Assembly (NCBI GenBank): GCA_032622095.1
Contig: CP136063.1
Span: 144,231,950-144,295,949 of the forward strand
Direction: 5' to 3'
From: Siphonodentalium dalli
Taxonomy: Eukaryota; Mollusca; Scaphopoda; Gadilida; Siphonodentaliidae
Length of the DNA stretch: 64,000 nt
The notes beneath the pieces are model-generated. The model did no database searches. It was given only the letters and a program-made list of their open reading frames with translations, and was not told where the DNA came from. Below are positions 24,064 to 35,149 of this stretch, piece by piece; within the stretch, counting starts at the first letter, position 1, and the number at the start of each line of letters is the position of its first letter. The translations under genes and the position numbers were made by a program.

Positions 24064-24285
24064 TTACCTATATACTTGCGCCTGCGGCGCATAAGATACT
24101 ATGGAGACGGGATAGGGTGGTGGGTGGCTAGATACCTATATACCTTGCACCTGCGGCGCATAATATACTATGGGAGGCGGGATGGTGTGGTGGGTGGCTA
24201 TACCTATATACTTGTGCCTGCGGCGCATAATATAGGCTACTATGGGAGGCGGGATGGGGTGGTGGGTGGATATTACCTACATACT
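24064..24285. repeat. Tandem repeat, unit about 68-75 bp, three copies
   Basis: CGCCTGCGGCGCATAAGATA, with variants CACCTGCGGCGCATAATATA and TGCCTGCGGCGCATAATATA, each precedes CTATGG and GGGTGGTGGGTGG. A translation through it repeats the same residues and is not a gene. Confidence 0.8.
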
Positions 24286-24540
24286 TCAATAAAGTCTGCT
24301 GTTGTCAGAAAATAATGACATTGACACATATTTAAAGATGTACTGTATTTACAACCTAGTCATTCCATCTATAGCCTACCAGCTGACAGCTGTTTCTGGT
24401 GATTTATGTGACAATAGAATTTATAGAAATTCCATTTTCTGTTTTATCACTTGGCCATTCCTGGTCTTGCAAGCTTCTTCTGGTGATGTGTGCATCCATG
24501 TAGTCCGACATTCTCATGGTTGTTTGTGACATATTTCTGA
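24286..24540. other. No gene seen
   Basis: Unassigned sequence up to the assembly gap. Confidence 0.4.
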
Positions 24541-24640
24541 NNNNNNNNNNNNNNNNNNNNNNNNNNNNNNNNNNNNNNNNNNNNNNNNNNNNNNNNNNNN
24601 NNNNNNNNNNNNNNNNNNNNNNNNNNNNNNNNNNNNNNNN
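24541..24640. other. Assembly gap (100 N)
   Basis: Exactly 100 N bases, the conventional placeholder for a scaffold gap of unknown size. Frames crossing it are meaningless. Confidence 0.99.
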
Positions 24641-26690
24641 TGCCCTAAGTGTCATACACACCTTAACAATGATGCTGAACACTTTGAGGCATTTATATTG
24701 AAGAAATGTTGTAAGAGAAAAAATTGCGACCACTCAGGAAAAAAGTGACTTTTTCGCAGCTGAACCACCCACCCACCCCGGCCTAGTGTATGGAAAAAAA
24801 GTAGATGACCCCCCCCCCCCCCCCTGCCACTACCATTATTTGTTTGTGTACAGTTCATAAAAGCACACCGGCGTTGGTTGTTTCGTTTGGTTTTGCATCG
24901 CTTTCAGCAGCCATGGCCATACCACGACACCTATAACTGATTGATTCGTCAAGCACTTTGAAGTTTATGACATCCGCTTCCTAACAAAGCTAGCTGGGAC
25001 CCTTATTAGAATATACCGAATATAAAACAAACAAATTTCGAATCCATATAAATTTGTGGAAAGAAAAGGAATGAAAATCATATTAATTAAAGTAAGATAA
25101 AATGAAATTTAATGGATATTTTGTTAACTTTTGATGTCAAGACAAACGTTATGCTGTATACTTACTGCATACGATTAATACACTCATCCCATTTTATCGG
25201 AAGTTTTCCTTATAATAAATCATTGATTGGCTGCATACATTTCCGATGTCACATACGCTCCACAATTTTAATTAAACCAGAGACGGTCGTGGGTTCGGAG
25301 TAATAGATTTACACGCTTGCTCGATGTCAATATACATATGATGGTATCCCAATTCACGGGTAATGAGTTCTTATGTGCTATAAATGGAAGAGATATTGAG
25401 AAAAAAACGCTTCAAATTTCAATCAATATCAACCTCGAGTGCACATATGAAAAAACATATTCGCCAACAAAGACTCTTGGCAGGATCGTATACATTTAAT
25501 TTATACGATTGCGCAGACTGACGTGTTATGAATAGAAAAACCGGCGATTTATTGTGACCTGAAAGGCGAGTCAATCAGTGCTCGTGGTATGGTACCGTAA
25601 TGTGTGTGCACACAGTTGAGTGTGTGTGCCCGCGTGCATCTCCTAGGGGGGGGGGGGAGATCATGCCATGGATATCTACTCTGGCTACACCCGTAGAGAG
25701 TAGAGATCATAATCCACCAATTCAAAACTTTTGTTGATATTCCAACCTGTTCTGACCGTAAACTTTATAACATTGAACAAATATAGCAGCGAATAAATTG
25801 CCGTGTTAATATTTGTTCCTTGGTGATCCATTTCACAATAGGGATGGTCCCAGTTCGAGTTTACATCATTTCTGTGATCCAATATTGCAATAAACATTGA
25901 AGTGATTACCTGAGAGAAATTCCATGACTCAAAGCAAAATCGCACACCAAATTTACTTAAAAGTACTCAATCCGATTCGATAGTCCCCATGTCATCAGAT
26001 TTCAACAACAACAACATTTTTTTTTTAAATGCCGCTTTAGTTATCAGAATCCATTAATGCTATATATAATCAAGTATATAGTAATAATAGTATATATAAG
26101 ATAGCACAAAACCTGTTATTTATCAACATTTTGTCAACAGATTTGGCCGGTTTGTCAAATATCTAACACACAAAGATACTTGATTTTATAGTTATCCATC
26201 ATCTCATCAGCAATTTGTTCCGAGACCGTCGGCTCGTCGACTTTTTGCCAGGCCGCCAAAAAGTACTGTGGTGAAAAAAAAGAGATTTCAAAAATCGATA
26301 TCTGATAACTCTGAGCTTTTGTGGGTGGGTTCCTCGACTCGAATAAAATACTTGTTATTCCCGAAGCCAAAGAAATAGTAATTTTGGAGCGTATTCGGAT
26401 TATGCATCTTTAAATCATGCAATCTTAAGGTGGGCCGTGGACCTACAGTGAAATACATAGACAGAACACAACGCGCATCTTAATCGAGAATCTTTTATCG
26501 AATGAGTTACGGATGGCGCAAGGATATATTTCCGGCTTGTATTCCACTAGAGGTATACACTAATATGTATTCAATGGCTGGGATTCCGTTGAATACATGT
26601 GACTCACGCCAATGGGTGTGGAATAAATTATTATAAGGAACAGATGTTCCCTTATAAAAGACACTGTTAAAAGCCAGGTGACCCATGGTT
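24641..26690. other. No gene seen
   Basis: About 2 kb with C and G homopolymer runs at 24,809 and 25,647. The longest frame is 86 codons, with no domain or splice support. Confidence 0.5.
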
Positions 26691-27330
26691 TATTCGAGGC
26701 TCTACTGTGGTAACATATGGTAAAGTCAGGTAAACAATGACATACTCTGGTAAAAGCCACATAAAGTCAACATAAAAAGGACATATCCTTGTAAATTCCA
26801 AGTAAAGGCATGGTGTGTGTATATACCCCACTTTACTCTAGTAAAATACTGGTGAAACAGGACATACATGGGTAAAACCCATATAAATCAGAACATACTC
26901 TAGTAAATTATTGATGGAGTCATGGTGTAACATAGTATACTATGGTGAAACCCTCGTCAACAATTATGTACTCTGACAAAAGCCCACGTAAATTCCAAGT
27001 AAATGCATATGGTGTATCCCACTTTACTCTCGTAAAATGCTGGTGAAACAGGACACACATGGATTATATACCCTGGTAAAACACTGGTAAACAATTACAT
27101 ACTCTGGTAAAACCGTAAAAGGCATGTCATGCAATTCATAGTAAAGGCATGGTGTGCGCCACGTTACTCTCGTAAATTGCTGGTGAAACGGGACATACAT
27201 ACATGTACGTGGGTAAAACCCATGTAAATCATATCATAATCCAGTAAATTTGTGATGGATCGAGTCATATAGTGTAAAAGATTATACTCTGATAAAAACC
27301 TTGGTGGAAACGGGATATGCTCTGCATGAT
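26691..27330. repeat. Diverged tandem repeat rich in GGTAAA
   Basis: Units of roughly 170-200 bp contain CACTTTACTCTAGTAAAATA, GGTGAAACAGGACATACATG, GGGTAAAACCCAT and ATACTCTAGTAAATT. Three clear units start near 26,826, 27,007 and 27,157. Related motifs recur at 28.2-28.56 kb. Confidence 0.65.
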
Positions 27331-27700
27331 ACCACATCTTTAAAATCACTTCTAAAAAATAACGCTCTTTAAAAACGCTCTTTAAATTGTATAAGCTGGT
27401 GCCAATTCTTCAACTTGAAGCAGCCCATGTCGAAATTGCCGTTGCAGCCAGTGATCTCGAGACAGACGTGAGGAAGAAATACACATAAATAGATACGAAG
27501 ATCGGCAATTAACCTATGGGCAAAATACAGAGAAGAGGACATCAGAACATCGGAATTCCTACAACAAGTGACCAAGATCTACATAATCGGCAAGGCAAAG
27601 AAATAAGAAGACAAGACGACAAGAAGATAACAAGACAAGACTATTAGTTGATTTTGTATGTTTCAAATAAAGAATGCCGGTTATAAATGTATTTTAAATT
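27331..27700 (+). other. Possible 3' end of an unidentified transcript
   Basis: A frame at about 27,385-27,474 reads LVPILQLEAAHVEIAVAASD followed by LETDVRKKYT and a stop. About 190 bp later there is CAAATAAAG (AATAAA signal, 27,667). The composition looks more protein-like than the surroundings, and a second frame continues the resemblance for about 30 codons. It could be a decayed exon or a retroelement piece. I do not recognise the family. Confidence 0.2.
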
Positions 27701-27929
27701 GTTTTGTTTGTATTTCTGTTACACCTTATGTTATCAGCTTGTGTAAATATGTTTCATCCATTCTAATAAGTCTAATAAAATATGTCATTACTAAAAATGA
27801 GTTAATCAAGACCCTCTAATCCCTCTAATTAGTTGTTATTGTTACAACAAAGAATAAGTGCGCACACAAGCTTAGTCCCACATAAGCCGTAATCCCCAAG
27901 CCGTAATCCCTCCACTAATTAGTTAGATC
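27701..27929. other. No gene seen
   Basis: AT-rich spacer. Confidence 0.4.
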
Positions 27930-28035
27930 AAATGACTGGCCGAATCTTCCCCGCCGAATCTTCCCTGCCGAATCTTCCCTCCGCCGAAAAATACATGGCC
28001 GAAACTTCCCTCCGCCGAATCTTCCCGTTCCCATA
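27930..28035. repeat. Short tandem repeat, unit CCGAATCTTCCCT
   Basis: About six imperfect copies of GCCGAATCTTCCCTC-type units. Confidence 0.75.
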
Positions 28036-28564
28036 TTTTAGGTGGGTTGGGTTGGTTTATTGATTTATTGATGTTGTATATTTAAGTCAAAAATTTAAAC
28101 AAGGTGGAGTCCGATCAATCTCAGAATTGCTGGATGGTATGTTAATATTTTGTAGGTAGGCCTAATTATAATGCACCAGGATTCACCAGAGTATGTTAGT
28201 GGGGTACACTATGCCTTTAATACTTGGAATTTATAACGGTATATGTCCTTTTTACAAGGGTTTTACATGACTTTTTACCAGAGCGTTTTTACAAAAGCAT
28301 GAGTATTAGTAATATGTCCTTAATATCTAGGTAAATTGCTCTGGTAGAATTACTCAAGTAGAACCACGTGACCACATGCATGTACATAGGCCTACATACA
28401 TCCCGGTAAAATACCTCAAGTGGTGAAATACATGGACGGCTCCATTTATCTAGAATAAATTTATACATGGGCGGGTTTACATATACATGTATGCGTATAT
28501 GTAGGCTATAATGGTGACGATTCACTAGACACATTTACCAGAGCCTAGCCCTGGTTAAATTACA
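28036..28564. repeat. Unassigned sequence with further GGTAAA-type repeat
   Basis: From about 28,180 the motifs AGTATGTTAGTGGGGTAC, CCGGTAAAATACCTCAAG and TTTACCAGAGC resemble the tandem repeat at 26.7-27.3 kb. No gene. Confidence 0.4.
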
Positions 28565-30182
28565 TCACCTCGGGACACTATACCATTCAAAATACGCGAA
28601 GACCTCGACAGTTATGAAGTAGAAGCTATCTGGATAGATGTTACAATTAACACAAAACGCTGTCTTGTATGATGTTTCTACGGATCGCCCTCCCAACTCC
28701 CCCGCAAGCCAGTGGACGAAAATTAATGATAACATTTCCCTCGCGCGCGTTACCGACCTGGATGTCATAATAGGTGGAGATTTCAATGAAAACTACGTAC
28801 ACAATGGTAATGGCAAGATAAACGGCATATGTAGCGAACGTGGACTGACCCAATTGGTTACTGATAAAACGCATTTTACTGAAAACTCCTCATCTATTCT
28901 CGACTTGCTCATGACTAGCAACCCCAGCCTTGTTTACCCCCTTGTGTTCTTGGTAACATATTCGACAACATAGTTAGGTATCACTGTCCAGTTGTTGCTC
29001 GGATAAAACTTCTGAAACATAAATCTGCTACAACCCACACCAGACGAGTCTGGAACTATAATCTGGCTGACTTCGATGCATGAACGAAGACTTGTTGAGC
29101 TGGAACTATGACGATAATACACCATTTGAACTATCAACTCATGCAGATAACTTGACTGCAAAAATTAAGAAGGTATGCAGTGAAAATATCCCCAATAAGA
29201 TAGTACTGATCCGGAAAGGTAGTCCCCAATGGCTTACGTGTAATGTTCGGAAAATGATGAGGCAACGAAATCGATTACACAAAATAGCTAAAAGCGAAAC
29301 ACGCCACAAACATGGGAAAACTTTAGATCTAAACGTAACGAAACTACATCGGCTATTAGAAAAGCAAACGTGATTATGACACCAAGAATGAATGTACATT
29401 AAATAATCGATCAAATGACCAGTCTTCTTGGTGGAAAACCCTCCAAAAAATAGTATTTACAACTAATGATCGATCAATACCCCCCCCCCTTGAACATAAA
29501 CGGCGACTTCCTGATCTCACCAACTGAAAAAGCAAATGCTTTCAATTCCTATTTGTGTAATATTCCATCAGTTGATGACGTCGGGAAACGCCTACCAGTG
29601 CTCGATCCTGATAACTCCATATCCACATTAAGCGATATAAAAGTAAGCCCCTGACATTTACAAAGCGTTAAAAAGTCTCAAAATATCTAAGTCAAGTGGG
29701 CCCGACGGAATAAGCCCGAGCTTCCTCGCTCTGCGAACGTCTTGAATTTTATTTTAGAATATTCACTGAAAACAGTTACTACCCACCCCAGTGGAAGCGT
29801 TCCCATGTTACACCTATATTCAAGAGCGGTGACCGCAGTCTTATATCAAATTACCGACCAATTTCCCTACTAAGCTGCATCTCAAAGGTCTACGAAAAAT
29901 GTATTTATAAATACCTATGGGAATTTCTTGATGAAAACAATCTATTATCATTTTACCAAGCTGGTTTCATGCGCAATGACTCAACAGTTTTCCAACTTAC
30001 CGAAATATATGACAATATATGTCGATCACTAGACGACGGAAAAGAGGTCCGGTGTGTATTCTGCGACATAAGTAAAGCGTTCTATAAAGTCTGGCACCGT
30101 GGCCTTTTGAACAAACTGACGAAAATGGGTGTAAATGGAAACCTGCATAACTTATTGAAATCGTATCTTGAATGTAGGCATC
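28565..30182 (+). mobile_element. LINE, 5' half (endonuclease and start of reverse transcriptase), split by the Polinton
   Basis: From about 28,580 a broken frame reads KIREDLDSYEVEAIWIDVTI, then VIIGGDFNEN and SSILDLLMTSNP, the second half of an apurinic-type endonuclease. The start is missing. At 29,080-29,373 comes the spacer between endonuclease and reverse transcriptase (SPQWLTCNVRKMMRQRNRLH). The reverse transcriptase begins near 29,690 (SSGPDGISPSFL) and reaches VFCDISKAFYKVWHRGLLNK at about 30,060-30,115. The usual FD at the first catalytic block is FY. Several frame changes make it a pseudogene. It breaks off at the hexamer GGCATC (30,177-30,182), where the Polinton begins. The continuation is at 47,683. 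Confidence 0.85.
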
Positions 30183-31221
30183 AGTAGTACGGGTGGCTTG
30201 TTACCCCCACATCTAAAAATAGATTTTTTGGGGGTAAAATTGTTTGTACTAAAATATTCCAAAAAAAAATTATTTTCAAAACCCAAAATTCTTTCCAAAA
30301 TTTTCCAAATTTTTTTTTTAAAAATCTCAAACATTTATAATGAGTTTTCGGTCTCTTACCCAAATATCGGCCGACTATTAAATGTCGAATGTTTTTAAAT
30401 TATTTGCGTGTAATATCTTTTGTTATAGGCCAACTATTTTTGTTCAAACAAATTTTAAATATTTTTCATGAAACTCTGTTAATTTTATTAATCGATGTTT
30501 AGAAATAGCTTTATACCAATTATATGTGTATGGACTGGTCCGAGTCGCTGTAATCTTGGTCATTGTCACCATCGGTATGAATGCATACATTCCAGTGTTT
30601 ATCAATCAGACGCAGTCCATACTCATATAATTGTCTCCACAATACCTGAAATAATTTGACACCATTACTCTTACATAAATAATAAAGAGCGTTTATTCTT
30701 TACTTCTCTATCCCGATGAAGTTATTGAGTATATGACAGGTGTGCATTATCGCGAATTATAAATTATTGAGATGTTGTACTATTTTGAATCACGAGCGGA
30801 CGAAGAGTGTGATGCGAAATTACAACCCCAGAATGAACTGACATATTCGATGGAACAAATTTTCAATTATGTACACACACACATAATCACACGCGTCAAT
30901 AGGGTAACACTGTATAGGTCGAACAGAGGGACACCTTGGATAAATTGACCAAATGACTACTATTATATCTGTTGACAGCTATGTGTGTTTCGACTCGTTC
31001 AATTAAGTTATCGATAGCTTGTCTGAACATCATTAGTTGCTTAACGGGTTATGATCACGTAAGGTTGATAAACTGTGTCATTGTTAGCATTAACGCGATA
31101 ATTAGTTATCAAAAAATATGCATACATAATACGTACAGGTGATAAGACACTCAATAATAGAAGTTGACTTTGTGTTGTTGTTACGTAATAACCACTTATC
31201 GACATATTCATACTTACACTC
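30183..31221 (+). repeat. Polinton left terminal inverted repeat
   Basis: It is complementary to 46,520-47,682 with small indels. It contains a low-complexity A/T section near 30,235-30,330, the motif AATAAAGAGCGTTT near 30,684, and GTTGACTTTGTGTTGTTGTT near 31,164. No gene is seen inside. The copies have diverged by scattered substitutions. Confidence 0.9.
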
Positions 31222-31604
31222 ATAGATATTTGTATACCATAACTCCAGAACATAGTTAGCACCGATGAGGCAACATTATATGACTGCTATTGTATCATTT
31301 GTCAGCTATGAGTGTTTCGACTCGTTTGATATTAGCTCTCGCTCGCGTATGAAACTCTGCTAATTTTATTAATCGATGTTTAGAAATAGCTCTATACCAA
31401 TTGCATATGTGTAGCTGTTCACATTAGATTTTTTAGGTATTTATTCTCGAAAATGCCAGAGTGTTCAGACACGTTCGATGTTTAGAAATAGTTTTATACC
31501 AATTGTAGATGTGCAGCTGTTCACAGTTGATTTTAGGTATTTATTCGCGAAAAAATATATATATTTTCATAACATATAAGTCATACTATCGACAACCTAC
31601 AAAA
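31222..31604. promoter_or_regulatory. Duplicated leader upstream of the first Polinton gene
   Basis: A roughly 105-bp unit (from CGATGTTTAGAAATAG to GGTATTTATTC-CG-AAAA) occurs at about 31,373-31,455 and 31,478-31,555. Its first part also occurs in the inverted repeat near 30,494. GTTCAGACACGTTCGATG lies between the copies. A TATATATATTTT stretch at about 31,555 is some 45 bp before the likely start codon. A promoter role is inferred from position only. Confidence 0.4.
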
Positions 31605-32072
31605 ATGCTGCTGGAAACTATATTCAAATATTTATGTTTAGGCCTAACCTCGGTGTGTCCATGTCTAAGTGATCAACACGAGTCTGAACATGAGAACAAT
31701 ACTGGTGAGGCTGTACCCATGTTGGATATACATGAGAACAATACTGGTGAGGCTGTACCCATGTTGGATATACATGAGAACAATACTGGTGAGGCTGTAC
31801 CCATTTTGGATATCAATCAAGATGAAGACAATGGCCCCGATGACAGAGACTCTGACCAGTGGTCAGCATCCTCAGACAGTTCTTATCGGGACGTGGAGGC
31901 GGACTATTGGACCACCAGTTCCCATTTGTCGTGGTCTGATTCCGAGTCAAGCACAGACTGTTATTGCGAACGTCCCGAAGATTGGGACCGTGAACTGGAG
32001 TTGGATGCCGAATATGGATATCTGATGGATAGTGCATATTCATCAGAAGAAATGTCTGACTGTGACTGGTAG
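31605..32072 (+). CDS. Acidic Polinton protein with three 14-residue repeats (unknown function)
   Basis: The frame is open from 31,509. The ATG at 31,605 (context AAAATG) is preferred, giving 155 residues. The N-terminus is hydrophobic (LLETIFKYLCLGLTSVCPCL), possibly a signal or anchor. Then HENNTGEAVPMLDI is repeated three times, with the last copy reading PIL. DNA units are exactly 42 bp, at 31,689, 31,731 and 31,773. The remainder is strongly acidic and Ser/Asp/Glu/Trp rich, ending MSDCDW. The near-identical DNA units imply recent expansion. No homologue is recognised. It occupies the first position of the plus-strand gene set, and AATAAA signals follow the stop. Confidence 0.6.
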   Translation: MLLETIFKYLCLGLTSVCPCLSDQHESEHENNTGEAVPMLDIHENNTGEAVPMLDIHENNTGEAVPILDINQDEDNGPDDRDSDQWSASSDSSYRDVEADYWTTSSHLSWSDSESSTDCYCERPEDWDRELELDAEYGYLMDSAYSSEEMSDCDW

Positions 32073-32600
32073 ATTTAGTAACGCTGTTGATTGAATTGTA
32101 TAATGTTATATTGTTTTTGTTTATGTTATCAATAATAAATATATGTATAATATAATTTTCAAAATAATATCTCCCTGGGTTCTATCGTGGTTCTATCTTT
32201 GACAAGAGATTTTGTTCACTCAATCACAGACCAACGTGATAATACCCGCCCGCCCCACCACAACATCCACCAACCACCTTCACATCACTTACCCGCACCA
32301 ATGATGTTATAAGAACTGTAGGTTTTTTATAATATTACAGGTTGCAGTGTCATCCTGGTAATTCGTTTACACCAGTTTTTTACGTGTCTCTGAACATTAG
32401 AATGGTCCTCTGTATCTTCAACGAAGATATTCGTTTCGGCCATAGCCTCTTCAACCTACACGTTCTCTTCCATCAACCTTATCAGACCACGCTTTCGACC
32501 CATATAAAGCTGCTCTACACACGCCTTCCATAACAAATGTTTACTTATGATGTATATAAGAACTGTATAGCTACTAATACATAGGACACAGTGGACAAAA
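32073..32600. promoter_or_regulatory. Intergenic region with duplicated TATA-type motif before the ATPase gene
   Basis: It holds AATAATAAATATATG (polyadenylation-type signals for the upstream gene, about 32,128). Two copies of ATGATGT-ATAAGAACTGTA lie at about 32,301-32,320 and 32,547-32,566. The second contains TATATAAG and ends about 35 bp before the ATPase ATG, so it may be that gene's core promoter. Confidence 0.4.
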
Positions 32601-33266
32601 ATGGGGTCAACTAACCATAGCGCCATACCATTTGAACCTTGTTCTAGTATTTGCATCAATGGACCAACTGGTTCTGGTAAGACGAGATGGGTCTACAGAT
32701 TCCTACAAAATCTTAGTGGAATGTATTCTAGAGATCCACCTAAGAAAATAATGTACTGTTACGGTATTTATCAAAATTTCTATGATGAAATTGAATCATC
32801 AATCGAAAATTTGGTCATGCATCAAGGATTACCTACCCAAACAGAAATCGAAGAATTTGCTGATGGTAAACATAATATGTTAATATTAGACGACTTGATG
32901 CATCGTATTATTGACCAAAAAGAGATTGAATTACTATTTACGCAGCAAACTCATCATCGCTGTCTTTCGGTGCTATTTATTTCACAAAATTTATACGCAC
33001 AAGGCAAGGCGGCGAGAACTATAGCCTTAAACACGTGGTATCTAATTTTATTCAAAAATTTGAGGGATGGATCACAAATTTCCACATTGGGTAGACAATT
33101 GTATCCCGGTAAATCTAAAGTACTCATTGATGCATACACGGATTGTATGAAGAAACCATTTGCGTATCTTATAATAGATATGGCCCCTCACACTGAGGAT
33201 AAATACAGACTACGAACAGACGTATTTCCCAACCAAGACCCTATAATTTACGTACCTACTACGTAA
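32601..33266 (+). CDS. Polinton genome-packaging ATPase (FtsK/HerA, A32-like), intact
   Basis: 221 codons, open from ATG to stop. In this family the ATPase pumps DNA into preformed capsids. Visible motifs are a Walker A GPTGSGKT at residues 21-28, a Walker B MLILDD at 93-98, and a sensor-like FISQN at 126-130. These follow in the expected order and spacing for A32/FtsK-type packaging ATPases, and the length is normal for Polintons. ATG at 32,601 is preceded by a TATA-type motif, and a TAA ends the gene. It is the best preserved Polinton gene here, with every key motif kept. Function is inferred from family. Activity in this dead copy is unlikely to matter. Confidence 0.92.
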   Translation: MGSTNHSAIPFEPCSSICINGPTGSGKTRWVYRFLQNLSGMYSRDPPKKIMYCYGIYQNFYDEIESSIENLVMHQGLPTQTEIEEFADGKHNMLILDDLMHRIIDQKEIELLFTQQTHHRCLSVLFISQNLYAQGKAARTIALNTWYLILFKNLRDGSQISTLGRQLYPGKSKVLIDAYTDCMKKPFAYLIIDMAPHTEDKYRLRTDVFPNQDPIIYVPTT

Positions 33267-33305
33267 TAAGATGGGGCAGTATCGGAGCTGAGTCGCGACG
33301 ATAAA

Positions 33306-33618
33306 ATGAGTCGATTATTACGTAAGGAGTTGAATTTTGACATCAACCCAATCAAGATCTCAACGAAACGCATTATTGACATCGATAACTAATAATCAGT
33401 TGAAAGTTCTGGTTGAAATTACGGTCAATTTACTACATGAAATTTTAACAGTTACAGTTCAACAAAAAGCTAAATTACGGCGATATAAATCATTTTATAT
33501 ATTCTTGGGTGATAAATCTGTGAGCTTGTTGAGGAAAAGAAAAAGTGTGAATAATCACTCACCCGCCATTGCTTTGATGTTGAACATCGTTGAACCTAAT
33601 TTGAAACAGTTTTTGTGA
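33306..33618 (+). pseudogene. Small conserved Polinton protein (basic), frame-changed
   Basis: An ATG at 33,306 opens MSRLLRKELN. The better-conserved part lies in another frame from about 33,334 to 33,618 with no ATG of its own. It reads SQRNALLTSITNNQLKVLVE, KAKLRRYKSFYIFLGDK and LLRKRKSV. Polintons of invertebrates often carry a short protein of this type (NALL...QL..LVEI...K..L+RYK...L.....S...KR) ahead of the integrase. I associate it with that class without knowing its role. The stop overlaps the next start (TGATG at 33,616-33,620), so the two genes are tightly coupled. Confidence 0.55.
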
Positions 33619-33998
33619 TGGAGTCTGTGAAGAAAACTGTTTTGATCCCGTATGAAAGATATATGATGTACACAGAAAAAAGTGAACACAAAAAAGTTTC
33701 ATCTGAGCCTAATATTGAACACAGCAACATCTCGGCAAACAATAGTAGCCATTCTGACGAAATGAATAAAGAAAGGGACCCGATGAATAATCAGATTGTT
33801 AATACAGTTCAAGCGACTGAACCTCAGGAGGCAATCGAAAAATCAGGAGTTAACACATCTAATAATACATCGAAAAAGACACACACTAAACAAAGAAAAA
33901 AGAAAATAAGAGAGATTAAGCGTGAAATATCTAGACCTCCAGGTATAATCGCCGTAAGGCTGACTAAGATAAAGAAGAAACGGTGGATATCGCTGTGA
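33618..33998 (+). CDS. Small Polinton protein ahead of integrase (unknown function)
   Basis: It starts at the ATG of the TGATG overlap with the preceding gene. The N-terminus MESVKKTVLIPYERYMMY resembles the (K/V)-x-L-(I/V)-P-Y-x-(R/K)-Y opening seen in small Polinton proteins at this position. The middle is polar and low complexity (Asn/Ser/Glu). The C-terminus is very basic (KKTHTKQRKKKIREIKREI) and ends with RPPGIIAVRLTKIKKKRWIS. The basic tail suggests nucleic-acid binding (inference). It ends five bases before the integrase ATG. The frame is intact, 126 residues. Confidence 0.55.
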   Translation: MESVKKTVLIPYERYMMYTEKSEHKKVSSEPNIEHSNISANNSSHSDEMNKERDPMNNQIVNTVQATEPQEAIEKSGVNTSNNTSKKTHTKQRKKKIREIKREISRPPGIIAVRLTKIKKKRWISL

Positions 33999-34003
33999 AC
34001 AAT

Positions 34004-35115
34004 ATGGCCGATTGGAAAGATTATTTGAGTTCTATTTATTTTAATCCGGGTCATCCTGCATCGTACTCAGGAGCTACAAAGTTGCATCAGACTGTAAAAT
34101 CTGAAAATAAGCACATCATTTCCAAGCGCGAGATTGTGGCGTGGCTACAAAATCATGAAAGTTATTCCCTAACAAAAAGTGTTAGGCGAAAATTCCCGAG
34201 GTCTCGTGTTATTGTAAACGCTTCTGACAGTCAATGGGATGGAGACCTCATGGATATGAATGATGTTTCCAAAGACAACGACAATTACACGTACGTGTTA
34301 ATAATGATTGACATTTTTTCTAGGAAGCTATGGTGCGAAGCTATAAAGAGAAAAACTGCAATTAATGTGATCAATGCTATGAAACATATATTTGAAGGTG
34401 GAAGAACCCCTCGCCTCCTCCGAACGGACCGTGGTTCGGAATTCACAAACAAACGGGTCAAAAGTTACCTTAAGGGTCTTCATATATCTCAAATTTTTAC
34501 GCAAAACGAAATGAAAGCCAATTATTCGGAACGGGCCATAAAAACTATAAAGCAGAAGATTTCACGTTATATGATAAAGCATAATAATGCTAGATATATC
34601 GACATTCTACAAGATATTGTGAAAAGTTATAACCATACCATACATCGTTCTTTGGGTACCAACCCTGACTCAATAACTGTTGAGAATGAAGATGAGTCTC
34701 GCCTTGATCAGTGGTTAATAAGACAGAAGGGAGGTGTTAAAAGTAAATTGAAGAAAAAGTTCAAATACAATGTAAATGATATCGTTAGAATATCACACAC
34801 CAAAGCAGTTTTGGACCGAGAATATTCTCAGAAATGGACTGGAGAGTTGTTCAAAGTGACTAAGAAGTTTTACAGGCAGAACATACCCGTGTATACATTG
34901 ACAGATTTCTTGGATGAAGCCATTGAGGGCGCTTTCTACAAGTCAGAACTTCAAAGGGTGCGCGTTGATGACAATACAGTTTACAGAATAGATAAAATTG
35001 TCAAAAAGAGGAAACGAAAAAGGGTCAAACTGAAGTCATGGTGCACTGGCATTCATGGCCTGACAAATTTAATTCATGGATTTTAGAGTCCGATGTCGCC
35101 AGATATAAAAATTAA
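34004..35115 (+). pseudogene. Polinton integrase (retrovirus-like DDE), C-terminal frame change
   Basis: The start is the ATG at 34,004 (MADWKDYL). The same frame is open further upstream only through a GTG. The family catalyses strand transfer of element ends and gives the 6-bp target duplication seen here. Catalytic residues (numbered from this ATG) are D81 in WDGDLMDM, D142 in RTDRGSEF and E176 in KANYSERAIKTIK. An SH3-like C-terminal part (NVNDIVRISHTK...WTGELFKV) follows. A chromodomain-like tail should follow. The main frame instead ends at 35,086 with unrelated residues, while a second frame reads HSWPDKFNSWILESD and stops at 35,115, so one frame change lies near 35,030. The catalytic core is intact. 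Confidence 0.88.
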
Positions 35116-35149
35116 TAAGAGTAAGCTATCCACGGGAACCATTACAATC

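Noticed and set aside
24404-24733. Open frames crossing the N run
   Set aside because: They depend on 100 unknown bases.
25685-25945. 86-codon minus-strand frame
   Set aside because: No domain, no splice sites and no composition bias separating it from surrounding non-coding DNA.
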